From Pseudomonas sp. ANT_H4 (GTDB lineage: Bacteria; Pseudomonadota; Gammaproteobacteria; Pseudomonadales; Pseudomonadaceae): a stretch of DNA of 64,000 nt. The notes under the pieces are model-generated. The model made no database searches. It had not been told where the DNA came from and saw only the letters and a list, made by a program, of their open reading frames with translations. Of the stretch, positions 35,144 to 45,558 are shown piece after piece. Made by a program: the position numbers and the translations under genes. The first letter of the stretch is position 1, and every line of letters starts with the position of its first letter. The stretch lies in the NCBI RefSeq assembly GCF_008369295.1, contig NZ_VOBG01000010.1:1-64000 (forward strand), written 5' to 3'.

Positions 35144-36271
35144 ATGCTCCCCAATGACGAACAACTGCAAATCAGCGAAGCCGCCCGGCAATTTGCCCAG
35201 GAACGGCTGAAACCGTTCGCCGCCGAGTGGGACCGCGAGCATCGCTTTCCCAAGGAGGCTATTGCTGAAATGGCCGAACTGGGCTTTTTCGGCATGCTGG
35301 TCCCGGAGCAGTGGGGCGGTTGCGATACTGGCTACCTGGCCTACGCCATGGCCCTGGAAGAAGTCGCCGCCGGCGATGGTGCCTGCTCGACCATCATGAG
35401 CGTGCATAACTCTGTGGGCTGCGTGCCGATCCTCAAGTTCGGCAACGATCAGCAGAAAGAGCAATTCCTCACGCCCCTGGCCAGCGGCGCCATGCTCGGC
35501 GCCTTTGCCCTGACCGAGCCCCAGGCCGGCTCCGACGCCAGTAGCCTGAAAACTCGTGCCCGCCTTGAGGGTGATCACTACGTGCTCAACGGTTGCAAAC
35601 AGTTCATCACGTCGGGGCAAAACGCCGGGGTCGTGATTGTGTTTGCGGTGACCGATCCCAAGGCCGGCAAGCGCGGCATCAGCGCCTTTATCGTGCCCAC
35701 CGATTCGCCCGGTTATAAAGTGGCGCGGGTTGAAGACAAGCTTGGCCAGCATGCATCCGACACCTGCCAGATCCTTTTTGAGGACGTAAAAGTACCGGTG
35801 GCCAACCGTCTGGGTGAGGAGGGCGAAGGCTACAAGATTGCCCTGGCCAACCTGGAAGGCGGCCGTGTCGGTATTGCCTCGCAATCGGTGGGCATGGCCC
35901 GTGCTGCGTTTGAGGCAGCCCGTGACTACGCTCGTGAACGCGAGAGTTTTGGCAAAACCTTGATCGAGCATCAGGCGGTGGCCTTCCGCCTGGCGGACAT
36001 GGCCACCCAGATCGCCGTCGCACGGCAGATGGTGCATTACGCCGCGGCCCTGCGCGACAGCGGCCGGCCTGCACTGTTGGAGGCATCCATGGCCAAGCTG
36101 TTTGCTTCGGAAATGGCTGAGAAGGTCTGTTCGGCGGCCTTGCAAACCCTGGGCGGTTACGGTTACCTGAGCGACTTCCCCCTGGAGCGGATCTACCGCG
36201 ATGTGCGGGTCTGCCAGATTTATGAAGGCACCAGCGATATTCAACGCATGGTCATTTCACGCAACCTTTGA
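35144..36271 (+). CDS. Acyl-CoA dehydrogenase
   Basis: 375-aa FAD enzyme with the three family parts: helical N-domain, middle beta-domain ([32 protein letters not shown]) and C-domain with [20 protein letters not shown] and catalytic Glu in [10 protein letters not shown]. Introduces the 2,3 double bond into short or branched acyl-CoA and passes electrons to ETF. Within the operon it performs the first oxidation, followed by the hydratase directly downstream (14 bases). Confidence 0.9.
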   Translation: MLPNDEQLQISEAARQFAQERLKPFAAEWDREHRFPKEAIAEMAELGFFGMLVPEQWGGCDTGYLAYAMALEEVAAGDGACSTIMSVHNSVGCVPILKFGNDQQKEQFLTPLASGAMLGAFALTEPQAGSDASSLKTRARLEGDHYVLNGCKQFITSGQNAGVVIVFAVTDPKAGKRGISAFIVPTDSPGYKVARVEDKLGQHASDTCQILFEDVKVPVANRLGEEGEGYKIALANLEGGRVGIASQSVGMARAAFEAARDYARERESFGKTLIEHQAVAFRLADMATQIAVARQMVHYAAALRDSGRPALLEASMAKLFASEMAEKVCSAALQTLGGYGYLSDFPLERIYRDVRVCQIYEGTSDIQRMVISRNL

Positions 36272-36285
36272 AGAGGAACTGACGG

Positions 36286-37059
36286 ATGAGCTACGAAACC
36301 ATTTTGCTGGAGGTTCAGGGCCGCGTTGGGCTGATTACCCTTAATCGCCCGCAAGCGCTGAACGCCTTGAACGCACAACTGGTCAGTGAGGTGAACCAGG
36401 CGCTGGACAGTCTGGAAGCCAACCCCGAGATCGGTTGTATCGTGCTGACCGGCTCGAAAAAAGCCTTTGCCGCCGGCGCCGATATCAAGGAAATGGCTGA
36501 GCTGACCTACCCGCAGATCTACCTGGACGACCTGTTCAGCGACAGCGACCGAGTAGCCAATCGTCGCAAGCCGATCATTGCCGCAGTCAACGGTTTTGCC
36601 TTGGGTGGCGGCTGCGAACTGGCGCTGATGTGCGACTTCATCCTGGCAGGTGACAACGCAAGGTTCGGCCAGCCGGAAGTCAACCTCGGCGTGCTGCCGG
36701 GCATGGGCGGCACCCAGCGCCTGACCCGTGCGGTGGGCAAGGCCAAGGCCATGGAAATGTGCCTGACCGGGCGTTTCATCGATGCGGTGGAGGCGGAGCG
36801 TTGTGGCATCGTTGCGCGGATCGTACCGGCGGATGAGTTGCTGGAGGAGGCGCTCAAAGTCGCCGCGCTGATCGCCAGTAAATCGCTGCCCATCAGCATG
36901 ATGGTCAAGGAAAGCGTCAACCGCGCGTTTGAGGTCAGTTTGTCGGAAGGCGTGCGTTTTGAGCGGCGGGTATTCCATGCCGCGTTTGCCACTCAGGATC
37001 AGAAGGAAGGGATGGCGGCGTTTGTGGCCAAGCGCGCGCCAGAGTTCAAGGATAAGTAA
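36286..37059 (+). CDS. fadB1x: Enoyl-CoA hydratase
   Basis: 257-aa crotonase-family protein. Oxyanion-hole motifs [12 protein letters not shown] and [15 protein letters not shown], the catalytic Glu region [19 protein letters not shown], and the C-terminal [17 protein letters not shown] typical of true hydratases. Adds water to 2-enoyl-CoA. Last gene of the operon, followed by a strong 12-bp-stem hairpin. Confidence 0.9.
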   Translation: MSYETILLEVQGRVGLITLNRPQALNALNAQLVSEVNQALDSLEANPEIGCIVLTGSKKAFAAGADIKEMAELTYPQIYLDDLFSDSDRVANRRKPIIAAVNGFALGGGCELALMCDFILAGDNARFGQPEVNLGVLPGMGGTQRLTRAVGKAKAMEMCLTGRFIDAVEAERCGIVARIVPADELLEEALKVAALIASKSLPISMMVKESVNRAFEVSLSEGVRFERRVFHAAFATQDQKEGMAAFVAKRAPEFKDK

Positions 37060-37071
37060 CGGTCGCTTACT

Positions 37072-37099
37072 GATTGTTCCCACGGGTGTGGGAACAATC
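37072..37099. terminator. Perfect hairpin between convergent genes
   Basis: Arms GATTGTTCCCAC and GTGGGAACAATC (12 bp, no mismatch) around GGGT. A run of A follows on the plus strand, with no T run on either transcript's 3' side, so it is a structural stop for both the hydratase operon and the convergent aldo-keto reductase gene rather than a textbook terminator. Confidence 0.55.
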
Positions 37100-37122
37100 A
37101 AAAAAACATCGCGAGCAAGTGC

Positions 37123-38118
37123 CTACTTATTCAGCATCTGCATCACCTCTTGCGGATAGCGCAACCCAGCCGTGGCATTGGCTGGAAATATTGCCTCCAG
37201 CGCCGCCAACTCGGCGGGGCTGAGTTTGACTTCCAGCGCGGCGACATTTTCTTCCAGGTATTTACGCTGCTTGGTCCCTGGAATCGGAATCAGATAATCC
37301 CCCTGCGCCAACACCCAAGCCAACGCCAGCTGTCCGGCAGTGACGCCTTTGTCCAGCGCCAGTGCCTGTACCTGTTCCACCAGCAGCAGGTTTTTCGCAA
37401 AGTTCTCACCCTGGAATCGTGGGCTGAACCGACGGTAATCATCCGCCGCAAAATCATCCGCGCTCTTCAGTGCTCCGGTGAGAAAGCCACGCCCCAGTGG
37501 GCTATAGGGCACAAATGCAACCCCCAATCGCTGGCAAGCCGCCAGGCACCCGTTGTCTTCCTGATCCCGGCTCCACAGCGAATATTCGCTTTGCAGGGCG
37601 CTGATGGGATGGACCTTGTGGGCCCGCTCCAGCGTGGCGGCAGACGCTTCACTCAAGCCCAGGTAACGCACCTTGCCCTGATGCACCAGTTCAGCCATGG
37701 CGCCGACGGTCTCTTCGATAGCGACATCGGGGTCGATGCGATGTTGGTAATACAAATCCAACGTCTCGACGCCCAGGCGTTTCAAGGTGCCTTCGATCGA
37801 GTCGCGAATGTACTGCGGTCGGCCATTGACCCCACGCAGCGTCGGGTTCGCCGGGTCGCGGACGATGCCGAACTTGCTTGCCAAAAATACCTGGTTGCGC
37901 TTGCCGGCGATGGCCTTGCCAATCAGCGTTTCATTGGTATGCGGGCCGTACATATCGGCGGTGTCCAGCAGGTTGATGCCCAGCTCCAGGGCGCGATGCA
38001 GTGTGGCGGTGGCCTCCCGGCTATCGATACCGGTGGTGTAGAAATCCGTCATACCCATGCAGCCGAGGCCGATAGCGCTGACGTGTGGGCCGTTTTTGCC
38101 GAGTGGACGCGTAAGCAT
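37123..38118 (-). CDS. Aldo/keto reductase
   Basis: 331 aa NADP-dependent reductase with TIM-barrel. Catalytic set: Asp and Tyr in LLDTADMYG, Lys in LASKFG, His in LYYQHRID; cofactor end [19 protein letters not shown]. The ATG at 38118 has GGAG about 8 bases upstream; the long in-frame extension is spurious. Divergent from a LysR gene across 120 bp, so probably regulated by it. Reduces aldehydes or ketones; substrate unknown. Confidence 0.9.
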   Translation of the reverse strand: MLTRPLGKNGPHVSAIGLGCMGMTDFYTTGIDSREATATLHRALELGINLLDTADMYGPHTNETLIGKAIAGKRNQVFLASKFGIVRDPANPTLRGVNGRPQYIRDSIEGTLKRLGVETLDLYYQHRIDPDVAIEETVGAMAELVHQGKVRYLGLSEASAATLERAHKVHPISALQSEYSLWSRDQEDNGCLAACQRLGVAFVPYSPLGRGFLTGALKSADDFAADDYRRFSPRFQGENFAKNLLLVEQVQALALDKGVTAGQLALAWVLAQGDYLIPIPGTKQRKYLEENVAALEVKLSPAELAALEAIFPANATAGLRYPQEVMQMLNK

Positions 38119-38238
38119 GGGTAACGCTCCTTCAATGACTAAGGAACCCATTGTTGTCCTCGACAAAAACAAGATAAACCGGCTAAAAGCATTATCACTA
38201 TTGGTAAATTCTAAATAATCCGTGAAGGGAGTCAGGAT

Positions 38239-39156
38239 TTGGACCGTTTTAATGCCATGCGGGTGTTCACGCGGATCGTTGAATTGGGTGGGTTCGCCAA
38301 GGCGGCCGACAGCCTGCACCTGTCTCGCGCTTCGGTGACGATCTTGGTCAAGCAGTTGGAAGCCCATTTGGGCGTGCAATTGCTGCAACGCACCACGCGT
38401 CAGGTCCATCCGACCCTGGATGGCGCGGCCTATTACCAACGCTGCGTGCGTTTGTTGGCCGATCTTGAAGAGACTGAAGCAGTGTTTTCCACCCGCCGGA
38501 AAAATCCGCGAGGCACGCTGCGTATCGATATGCCCGCAGCGGTGGGACGCTCTATCGTGATTCCGGCCTTGCCGGAGTTCACCGCACGCTACCCGCTGAT
38601 CGACCTGGAAATCGGCTTGAATGATCGCCCCGTGGACTTGATTCGCGAAGGTGTGGATTGCGTGCTGCGCGGCGGCCTGTCTTTGGATGATTCACTGGTG
38701 GCCAGGCCGCTGGCGATGATGGACCAGTTGACCTGCGCCAGCGCTGGCTACCTGCAGATGATGGGAGTACCGCAAGACCTCAATGATTTGGCCAACCACC
38801 AAATGATTGAATACTTCTCCAGCACCACCGGTAAACGTTATGGCCTGGAGTTCCAGTGCGGGGACGATATTCGCCTGGTGGACTTGCCCAAGAAACTGGC
38901 GGTCAACAGCGCCGATGGCTACCTGGCCGCCTGCGAGGCCGGTTATGGCCTGGTTCAGGCGCCGTACTATCACGTCGCCCGGCAGTTGGAGCAGGGCACG
39001 CTCGTAGAGGTACTGGCCGATGTGTTGCCACCCAGGCTCCCTCTGGCGGCGCTCTATCCGCCACACCGCCAGTTATCCCAGCGGGTGCGGGTGTTTGTCG
39101 ACTGGCTGGTAGAGCTTTGCGCCCGTCCGGGCAGCGGGTTACAGCGTTACCCTTGA
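38239..39156 (+). CDS. LysR-family regulator divergent from aldo/keto reductase
   Basis: 305 aa. N-terminal HTH ([29 protein letters not shown]) and effector domain. Starts with TTG ([10 protein letters not shown]) preceded by AGGGAG; this start matches the usual LysR N-terminus. The AT-rich 38119-38238 interval contains candidate T-N11-A boxes and likely holds operators for both genes. Confidence 0.87.
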   Translation: MDRFNAMRVFTRIVELGGFAKAADSLHLSRASVTILVKQLEAHLGVQLLQRTTRQVHPTLDGAAYYQRCVRLLADLEETEAVFSTRRKNPRGTLRIDMPAAVGRSIVIPALPEFTARYPLIDLEIGLNDRPVDLIREGVDCVLRGGLSLDDSLVARPLAMMDQLTCASAGYLQMMGVPQDLNDLANHQMIEYFSSTTGKRYGLEFQCGDDIRLVDLPKKLAVNSADGYLAACEAGYGLVQAPYYHVARQLEQGTLVEVLADVLPPRLPLAALYPPHRQLSQRVRVFVDWLVELCARPGSGLQRYP

Positions 39157-39365
39157 GGAGTGGTGCATGAGGGTAAAGCAATCAGGCCAAGACCCGGGAA
39201 CGAGCCTGGCTTTCACAGGTTCAATCAGGCGCAAGGCAAGCCAAAGTTTTTCATCGCCTGTAACATGCGACCTCGCCAGCCCTGGTCCATCCCCGCAACC
39301 GGGTATGTGCTTGGCATGGCTGGCGATACAAAGTGGATACATATTTTCAGGTTCAGGAACCCGTC

Positions 39366-39560
39366 ATGACCCAGAAGCAACGCTTGAAATACTCGATTCT
39401 GATTTCCCTGGTCGTCCTTGGGACGATGTTTGGCCTGTCCTATTTGCAGAACAACGGGACCATCAGCGAAAAAACGTTCCAGTACATCGCCATTGCCGTG
39501 GCAGTGATCGTGGTAGTGGTCAACGGCGTGATGCGCCGCAAGGTCAAGCCCAACGCCTGA
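39366..39560 (+). CDS. Small membrane protein, 64 aa
   Basis: Two hydrophobic segments (about residues 9-27, SILISLVVLGTMFGLSYL, and 38-56, YIAIAVAVIVVVVNGVM) with a basic C-terminus RRKVKPNA. AGGA precedes the ATG at 39366 by about 7 bases. No family name was recognised. It converges with the Fur-like gene, ending 1 base before it. Confidence 0.65.
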   Translation: MTQKQRLKYSILISLVVLGTMFGLSYLQNNGTISEKTFQYIAIAVAVIVVVVNGVMRRKVKPNA

Positions 39561-39561
39561 T

Positions 39562-39945
39562 TCAGGCGTTATTGGCAGCCAGCACTTTGGCAGCCTGTTC
39601 ATGCAGGCTGTAGCTCTTGTCGGCGTTGAGGGTGATCACGCCCTCGCTGCATAGACGCTTGAGCACTTCGCGCACACTGAGAAAGGACAAGGGGATGCCC
39701 AGTTCCAGCAAGTGGCTGTGGACACCCCGCACACCCAGCGAGCGGCCGTTATCGGCGGCCGTGAGCAGGGCGTCGATGACCTTCAGGCGAATCAGGCTGG
39801 TGCGCAGGCCAAAACACTTGAGTAAGTGTCGGATGCGTTGGTTGCCTTGATGTTCGGGTGACTTGCCGAATACTTGGGTGCCCGAGCCGAAAGCCGCATT
39901 GTGTGCCATTGAATGTCCGTCCGTGGGCAGGTGCGAGTTGTACAT
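39562..39945 (-). CDS. Fur-like winged-helix regulator
   Basis: 127 aa. Residues about 40-110 follow the DNA-binding half of Fur/Zur proteins (LRTSLIRLKVIDALL, VRGVHSHLLELGIPLSFLSV, VLKRLCSEGVI). The C-terminal metal-binding dimerisation domain with its His/Cys clusters is absent, so metal sensing is doubtful. Divergent from pvdQ across 250 bp; influence on that iron-regulated gene is possible but unproven. Confidence 0.7.
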   Translation of the reverse strand: MYNSHLPTDGHSMAHNAAFGSGTQVFGKSPEHQGNQRIRHLLKCFGLRTSLIRLKVIDALLTAADNGRSLGVRGVHSHLLELGIPLSFLSVREVLKRLCSEGVITLNADKSYSLHEQAAKVLAANNA

Positions 39946-40100
39946 GCAAAAACTCCTTATCAGAGCCTGATCAGGAAAATGATGGCGCTCTTAGTAATAA
40001 GACGTATGAGAAGCGCAAATCATGAAGCGGGCGATGTGTAAATTTCGTCGGTATCAGTTCTGTCACATTTCCACGCCAACGAATTAACGCCTGCGCTCGC

Positions 40101-40123
40101 TAAATTATTCCCCGCTATTACGT
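40101..40123 (+). promoter_or_regulatory. PvdS-type (iron-starvation sigma factor) promoter
   Basis: TAAAT (40101-40105) and CGT (40121-40123), separated by 15 bases, match the iron-starvation box pattern (TAAAT, about 16 bases, CGT), placed about 75 bases before the pvdQ start. Confidence 0.55.
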
Positions 40124-40196
40124 CTTTATGGGTGGGCCGGTATTGGTGAGATTGTCCTGCCCGGGACGGTTAATTTGGGTTGAATATGGAGTCTGC

Positions 40197-42509
40197 GTGA
40201 TTATTTCCAACGGGTTGTCCAAGGTGTGCGTGGCAGGTGTGTTTCTTGGCTTGAGCCTTTCGGTATCAGCCCGGCAGGCAGGCGAGGCAACGGCCGATAT
40301 CCGCCGTACCAGTTTTGGTATCCCCCATATCCGCGCCAGCGATGAGCGCGGGTTGGGATACGGTATTGGTTACGCGTACGCCCAGGACAACCTGTGCCTG
40401 TTGGCCAACGAAGTGGTGACGGTAAACGGTGAACGCGCCAAATATTTCGGCGCCGAAAAGTCCACCCTGGAAGAGCGCAACAACCTTACCAGCGACGTGT
40501 TTTTCACCTGGCTCAATACACCCCAGGCGGTCGCGGCATTCTGGAAAGTGCAGCCCCCGCAGATGCAGCAGCGCATCGAAGGCTATGTGGCGGGATACAA
40601 CCGTTACCTGAAAGAACGTCGCGCCGAGGGTTTGTCGGCGCAGTGCCAGGGCGCTTGGGTACGGTCGATTACCCCGCAGGATCTGGTCAAGCTGACCCGT
40701 CGCCTGTTGGTAGAAGGCGGTGTTGGGCAATTCGCCGAAGCCCTGGTGGGTGCCGCACCACCCCAGAGCAACGCCGGTGTGCAGAACGACACTCCTGCGT
40801 TTGAGATCGCTGCGGCGAACCAGCAGCGCTTTACGCTGGATCGCGGCAGCAACGCCGTGGCGGTCGGCGGGGAACGTTCATTCAATGGTCGCGGCATGTT
40901 GCTGGCCAATCCGCATTTCCCGTGGATCGGTGGTATGCGCTTCTATCAAATGCACCTGACCATTCCCGGTCAGTTGGACGTGATGGGCGCCGCCTTGCCG
41001 GGGTTGCCGGTGATCAATATCGGCTTCAACCAGCATGTGGCCTGGACTCACACCGTCGACACATCCAAGCATTTCACCCTCTACCGCTTGACCCTGGACC
41101 CGAAGGATTCGACCCGCTACCTGCTGGACGGCAAGTCGGTGCCGATGGAGAAAACCAGGGTGACGGTGCAGGTCAAGGAAGCGGATGGCAGCACCAAGGC
41201 GCAATCCCACACGGTCTACAGCTCGCAATTCGGTCCGGTGGTGCAATGGCCGGGGAAACTGGACTGGGACGGGCAATACGCCTTCAGCCTGCGGGATGCC
41301 AACCTGGGCAACGACCGCGTGCTGGCGCAGTGGTACGCGATGAACCGCGCCGGTAGCCTCAAGGAACTGCAAGCCTCAGTGCACACCTTGCAAGGCATCC
41401 CGTGGGTCAACACCCTGGCGGCGGATGATCAGGGGCAGAGCCTGTACATGAATCTGTCGGTGGTGCCCAACGTGAGTGCGCAAAAGCTGGCGCAATGCAG
41501 CGATCCCCGCGCCGGTTTGCAGTTGATCGTGCTTGATGGCGCCCACAGCGCTTGTGCCTGGGACATCGACCCGCGTGCCGCCCAGGCCGGTATTTTTCCG
41601 GCGGATCAGTTGCCGCAGCTGGAGCGTAGGGACTATGTACAGCACTCCAATGATTCGGCGTGGATGGCCAACCCCAAGTCCCCGTTGAGCGGTTTTTCGC
41701 CGGTGATCAGCCAGGAGCAGATTGCCCTGGGGCCGCGCTCGCGCTTTGCCTTACAGCGCTTGCAGGCGCTGGACAAACACCCAATTAGCGCAGCCTCCCT
41801 GGAAAACATGGTGATGGACAATCAGGTCTACCTGGCCAGCCAAGTGATGCCCGACCTGCTGAAATTCTGTGGCGAAAGCCTGGGCGCAGATGCGCCAGCC
41901 CTGAAACCGGTCTGCGCAAGCCTGAAAAACTGGGACCAGCGCGCCAACCTGGACAGTGGGCTGGGGCTGATGCATTTCATCAATGTGATGGACCAGATGC
42001 AGCAAGTGCCTGAACGGTGGCGCGTCGATTTTGACCCGCAGCAACCGCAAACTACGCCGCGCGGCCTGGCGATTGAGCGGGCGTCGGTGGCCAAGGCGTT
42101 GCGTGAAGCGATGCTGGCATCGGTCGCTGAAGTTACCAGGCTTGGGCTGAGCGAGAGCAGTCGTTGGGGCGATATCCAGGTGTCTGGCACCACGCCGATC
42201 CACGGTGGGCCGCAAGAATTGGGGGTGTATAACGCGATGCAGAGCGTACCCAGGGACGACGGCAAGCGTGAGGTGGTCAGCGGCAGCAGTTACTTGCAGG
42301 TCGTCACCTTCGACGACAAGGGGCCGCAGGCCCAGGGCGTGCTGGCGTTCTCGTTGTCCAGCGACCCGGCCTCAACGTATTCGAAGGACCAGACCCAGGC
42401 GTTTTCCGAGAAGAAACTCAGCCCGCTACCCTTTACCGAGCAGCAGATTGCAGCGGACCCGCAGTATCAGGTGCGGGTGATCAGCGAGAAGGATGAGGTA
42501 GGGCGATAG
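40197..42509 (+). CDS. pvdQ: PvdQ: N-terminal-nucleophile acylase (pyoverdine maturation, AHL acylase)
   Basis: 770-aa periplasmic precursor. Signal peptide about 1-24, alpha chain, linker and beta chain starting at the nucleophile Ser218 (GSNAVAVGGERS). Conserved beta-chain stretches MLLANPHFPWIGGMRFYQMH and NIGFNQHVAWTHTVDTSKHF are typical of PvdQ. The enzyme removes the fatty acyl chain from the acylated pyoverdine precursor and can also hydrolyse long-chain acyl-homoserine lactones. GTG start with GGAG 6 bases upstream; longer in-frame starts break the signal peptide. The upstream PvdS-like box fits iron-starvation control. Confidence 0.9.
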   Translation: MIISNGLSKVCVAGVFLGLSLSVSARQAGEATADIRRTSFGIPHIRASDERGLGYGIGYAYAQDNLCLLANEVVTVNGERAKYFGAEKSTLEERNNLTSDVFFTWLNTPQAVAAFWKVQPPQMQQRIEGYVAGYNRYLKERRAEGLSAQCQGAWVRSITPQDLVKLTRRLLVEGGVGQFAEALVGAAPPQSNAGVQNDTPAFEIAAANQQRFTLDRGSNAVAVGGERSFNGRGMLLANPHFPWIGGMRFYQMHLTIPGQLDVMGAALPGLPVINIGFNQHVAWTHTVDTSKHFTLYRLTLDPKDSTRYLLDGKSVPMEKTRVTVQVKEADGSTKAQSHTVYSSQFGPVVQWPGKLDWDGQYAFSLRDANLGNDRVLAQWYAMNRAGSLKELQASVHTLQGIPWVNTLAADDQGQSLYMNLSVVPNVSAQKLAQCSDPRAGLQLIVLDGAHSACAWDIDPRAAQAGIFPADQLPQLERRDYVQHSNDSAWMANPKSPLSGFSPVISQEQIALGPRSRFALQRLQALDKHPISAASLENMVMDNQVYLASQVMPDLLKFCGESLGADAPALKPVCASLKNWDQRANLDSGLGLMHFINVMDQMQQVPERWRVDFDPQQPQTTPRGLAIERASVAKALREAMLASVAEVTRLGLSESSRWGDIQVSGTTPIHGGPQELGVYNAMQSVPRDDGKREVVSGSSYLQVVTFDDKGPQAQGVLAFSLSSDPASTYSKDQTQAFSEKKLSPLPFTEQQIAADPQYQVRVISEKDEVGR

Positions 42510-42546
42510 AGCGTACCGACCCGGTGATCGTGCATGGAAGGGGTAT

Positions 42547-43071
42547 TCACTCTCGAAGCAGTTGCGCCACTGCCGCGAAAGCCTTGTTGCGACGTTCATC
42601 CCAATCGCCGCGAATCACCGCAAATGGCTGTTGATGCAGTTCCAGCCACCGCTGGCTGGCCTGGAAGAAAGCCTGGCGATCTGCCAGTTTCGGTTGGCAG
42701 CGCTGCCCGTCATCGGCCCAGCCGACATCTTCCGGGGACAGCAGCAAATGCAGGTCATAGTGGCGAGCCAGAAGCTCGCGGTCGAGCCATTCCGGGTAGT
42801 CGCCGAACAGCGTCTGGCTCCACAGTTTGTTGGTCAGCAGGTGGGTGTCGAGGATCAATAACGCTGGCTGTTCAGCGCGGGCCGTATCTTCCCAGGCCAG
42901 TTGGCCGCGGGCGATTTCAGGGATATCCGCCAAGGTGGTATCGCGCTGAAAGTGATCGATGAAGTACCGAACAAATTCTCCCACCAATACCCCGCCGAAA
43001 TGCGCTTTCAACTGCTCGGCCAACCAGCTTTTACCGCTGGATTCGGGACCTGCCATGACCACCACTTTCAT
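42547..43071 (-). CDS. NadR-type ribosylnicotinamide kinase
   Basis: 174-aa P-loop kinase. Walker A GPESSGKSWLAEQL, then GEFVRYFIDHF and the acidic ILDTHLL strand, as in the C-terminal kinase domain of NadR, which phosphorylates nicotinamide riboside to NMN. The regulator and adenylyltransferase domains of full NadR are absent. Overlaps pnuC by 4 bases, forming an uptake-phosphorylation pair for NAD salvage. Confidence 0.84.
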   Translation of the reverse strand: MKVVVMAGPESSGKSWLAEQLKAHFGGVLVGEFVRYFIDHFQRDTTLADIPEIARGQLAWEDTARAEQPALLILDTHLLTNKLWSQTLFGDYPEWLDRELLARHYDLHLLLSPEDVGWADDGQRCQPKLADRQAFFQASQRWLELHQQPFAVIRGDWDERRNKAFAAVAQLLRE

Positions 43072-43631
43072 GTGCGCAACGCCGGCTCAGCCCGCCATTC
43101 CCGCCAACCCTGCATGGCGATCACGGTGAACAAGGCGTAAAGGGCCGCCGTGAGGTACAGGCCCTTATAGAGAAACAACCCGACAAAAATCACGTCGACG
43201 GCAATCCACAGCGGCCAGCATTGCACACGTTTCTGCGCCATCCACATTTGCGCCACCAGGCTGAAACCGGTCAAGGCTGCGTCTAGCCAGGGTTGTGCGG
43301 CATCGGTCCAATGCGCCATGGCGGCGCCCAGCAACAGGCTGCCTACCGCGCCAATCGTCAGGTGCAGGAGGATCGGTTGGGCGCCAAGGCTGGTCACCTG
43401 ACGACCCTGTTTAGCCTCGCCGGCCCGTGTCCATTGCCACCAGCCGTAGAGCTGCAGGCCGGCGTAGATCACCTGCAGCAGCATGTCCGAATACAGCTTT
43501 ACCTCGAAAAAAACCCAGGTGTAGAGCAATACCATCACCAGGCCGATGGGCCAGCACCAGGGGTTCTGCTTGACTGTCAACCAGACGGCGATCACCCCCA
43601 GGGCGGCGGCAAACAGTTCAAGCCCGGACAT
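43068..43631 (-). CDS. pnuC: PnuC nicotinamide riboside transporter
   Basis: 187 aa with about seven membrane helices. PnuC signatures: NPWCWPIGLVMVLLYTWVFF, SDMLLQVIYAGLQLYGWWQW and the C-terminal WPLWIAVDVIFVGLFLYKG. Facilitates diffusion of nicotinamide riboside, trapped by the coupled kinase. AAGGAA lies before the ATG at 43631. No TPP or other riboswitch was seen upstream; instead a REP-rich region lies there. Confidence 0.9.
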   Translation of the reverse strand: MSGLELFAAALGVIAVWLTVKQNPWCWPIGLVMVLLYTWVFFEVKLYSDMLLQVIYAGLQLYGWWQWTRAGEAKQGRQVTSLGAQPILLHLTIGAVGSLLLGAAMAHWTDAAQPWLDAALTGFSLVAQMWMAQKRVQCWPLWIAVDVIFVGLFLYKGLYLTAALYALFTVIAMQGWREWRAEPALRT

Positions 43632-43710
43632 GGGGATTCCTTGGGATATTCGAAGAGGGGGGCGATTGTAACCACAGGTGGGCTTGGCGCAAAGGTATGC
43701 AGGGAGGTGC

Positions 43711-43902
43711 ACGTTGCGGCAAAGCGGGCCTGTTGTGGCAAAGGGGCTTGTTGTGGCAAAGCTGGCTTGTTGTGGCGAGCGGGCTTGCCCGCGTTGGAGT
43801 GCGCAGCACTCCCTGGCCGGTTGCTGTGATCTATCAGAAAGACCGCAGTGATTGGTTTTTGGGCTGCTACGCAGCCCAACGCGGGCAAGCCCGCTCGCCA
43901 CA
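43711..43902. repeat. REPIN with adjoining tandem half-REP array
   Basis: Two REP units, 43771-43797 and 43876-43902, form a perfect 27-bp inverted pair (TGTGGCGAGCGGGCTTGCCC start) flanking 78 bases. To the left, three degenerate 18-20-bp copies of TTGTGGCAAAG-GGCTTG (from 43711) lead directly into the first REP, so the half-unit is tandemly multiplied. Confidence 0.8.
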
Positions 43903-43917
43903 GGGGAGGCAACCTTC

Positions 43918-45558
43918 CTAGACCTTGAACTGGCGCAGCAACCCGTTTAACTCCTCGCTCAAGCCCTTCAAGTGCGTACTGGCAACACTCGATTGCTGCG
44001 CCGCCAGTGCCGTACTGTGAGAAAGCCCAGCGGCCTGGGTGACGTTCTGGTTGATGTCTTCCACCACATGGGCCTGTTGCAGGGTGGCGCTGGCAATCGA
44101 GGCGTTCAGGCCATTGAGGTTGCGCAGGGCCTGGCCGATGGCAGTCAGGCTGGCACCGGCCTGGCCGGCTTGTTCGATGGTCAGTTGTGATGCCTGGTGG
44201 CTGTCGCTGATCACCTGGACCGCCGCTTCGGAATGGCCTTGCAGGCGCTCGATCATGCTCTGGATTTCTGCTGTGGATTTTTGTGTGCGCTGGGCCAGCA
44301 GGCGCACTTCGTCGGCGACCACGGCAAAACCACGGCCTTGTTCACCCGCGCGGGCCGCTTCGATGGCGGCGTTGAGGGCCAGCAGGTTGGTCTGGTCGGC
44401 GATGGAGCGGATCACCTCCAGTACGCCGCCAATCTGGGTGCTTTCCGAGGACAGGGTCCGGATCACTTCGACCGCCTGGCTGATGGTGTTGGACAGTGCA
44501 TCAATCTGCTGCAGGCTGCCGTCGATGTTGACCTGGCCTTGTTCGGCCTGGACCTGGGCATCGCGCATTTCGCTGGCGGCATGCTCGGCATTCTTGGCCA
44601 CGTCCTGCACGCCATAGGTCACTTCATTGATGGCAGTGGCCACCAGCTCCATCTGCTGGGACTGTTGCTGGCTGCGGTCATGGGCGGCGCTGGCATTGCT
44701 GCCCAGCTCTGAGGACGACTGGCCCAAGGCATTGGCGCAGGTCTGCAATTGGCTGACCACCTGGCGCAGCTTGGTGGTGAAGCTATTGAAGTGCCGGGAC
44801 AGTTGGGTGACTTCGTCCTGGCCGTGGGTGTCCAGACTGCGGGTCAGGTCGCTTTCGCCGCTGGCGATATTGGCCATGGCGTTCACTGCTTCCTGGAGCG
44901 GCCTCACGATGCTGCGGGCGATCAGCGACACCAGCAGGGCCATGATCAGGGCAATGCCCAGGCCGATGATCGAGGTCTTCCACACCTGGCCCTGAAACTG
45001 GGCTTGCACGTCATCCACGTAGACGCCTGAACCGATGATCCAGCCCCACGGCTGGAACAACTGGATATAGGAGGTTTTTGCCACTGGGTCAGCCGCGCCG
45101 GGTTTTGGCCAGCGGTAGTTGACCATGCCGGCGCCCTTGGCCTTGGCCAGGCTGACAAACTCGTTGAACACGGCAAAGCCGTCCGGATCACGAATGGCCG
45201 ACAGGTTCTGGCCATCCAGCTTCGGGTTGGCCGGGTGCATCACCATCATTGGCGTCAGGTCGTTGATCCAGAAATAGTCGTCATGGTCGTAACGCAGGCC
45301 ACGTACCACGCTCAAGGCTTGTTTTTGCGCCGCGTCTCGGGTCAAGACGCCGGTGGTTTCAAGGGTGTGGTAATACGTAAGTATCCCGTTGGTGGTTTCC
45401 ACCACATGCTGGGTCTGTTGGCTCTTGGCCTGATACAGATCGTCATGGATCTGCTTGAGCATCAGCAAACCCAGGGTCAGCAGCATTAACACGGCGACTA
45501 TCAGGATCAGCCAGAGGCGCCGGCTGATCGACATATTGCGCAAGCTGTTCATAGTCAT
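43918..45558 (-). CDS. Methyl-accepting chemotaxis protein with single-Cache sensor domain
   Basis: 546 aa. TM1 about 13-35, periplasmic sCache domain about 40-190 ([34 protein letters not shown]), TM2 about 192-215, HAMP about 215-270, and signalling hairpin with [12 protein letters not shown] (about residue 400). Senses a small ligand, perhaps an organic acid, and controls CheA/CheW. Typical length. No C-terminal CheR-binding pentapeptide. Starts at ATG 45558 or 45552; GGAGTGAC lies just upstream. Confidence 0.9.
   Translation of the reverse strand: MTMNSLRNMSISRRLWLILIVAVLMLLTLGLLMLKQIHDDLYQAKSQQTQHVVETTNGILTYYHTLETTGVLTRDAAQKQALSVVRGLRYDHDDYFWINDLTPMMVMHPANPKLDGQNLSAIRDPDGFAVFNEFVSLAKAKGAGMVNYRWPKPGAADPVAKTSYIQLFQPWGWIIGSGVYVDDVQAQFQGQVWKTSIIGLGIALIMALLVSLIARSIVRPLQEAVNAMANIASGESDLTRSLDTHGQDEVTQLSRHFNSFTTKLRQVVSQLQTCANALGQSSSELGSNASAAHDRSQQQSQQMELVATAINEVTYGVQDVAKNAEHAASEMRDAQVQAEQGQVNIDGSLQQIDALSNTISQAVEVIRTLSSESTQIGGVLEVIRSIADQTNLLALNAAIEAARAGEQGRGFAVVADEVRLLAQRTQKSTAEIQSMIERLQGHSEAAVQVISDSHQASQLTIEQAGQAGASLTAIGQALRNLNGLNASIASATLQQAHVVEDINQNVTQAAGLSHSTALAAQQSSVASTHLKGLSEELNGLLRQFKV

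Noticed and set aside
35126..36244. Minus-strand frame of 372 codons
   Set aside because: Antisense shadow of the acyl-CoA dehydrogenase.
43632..43917. TPP-type riboswitch for pnuC
   Set aside because: No conserved aptamer core was seen; the interval is occupied by REP sequences.
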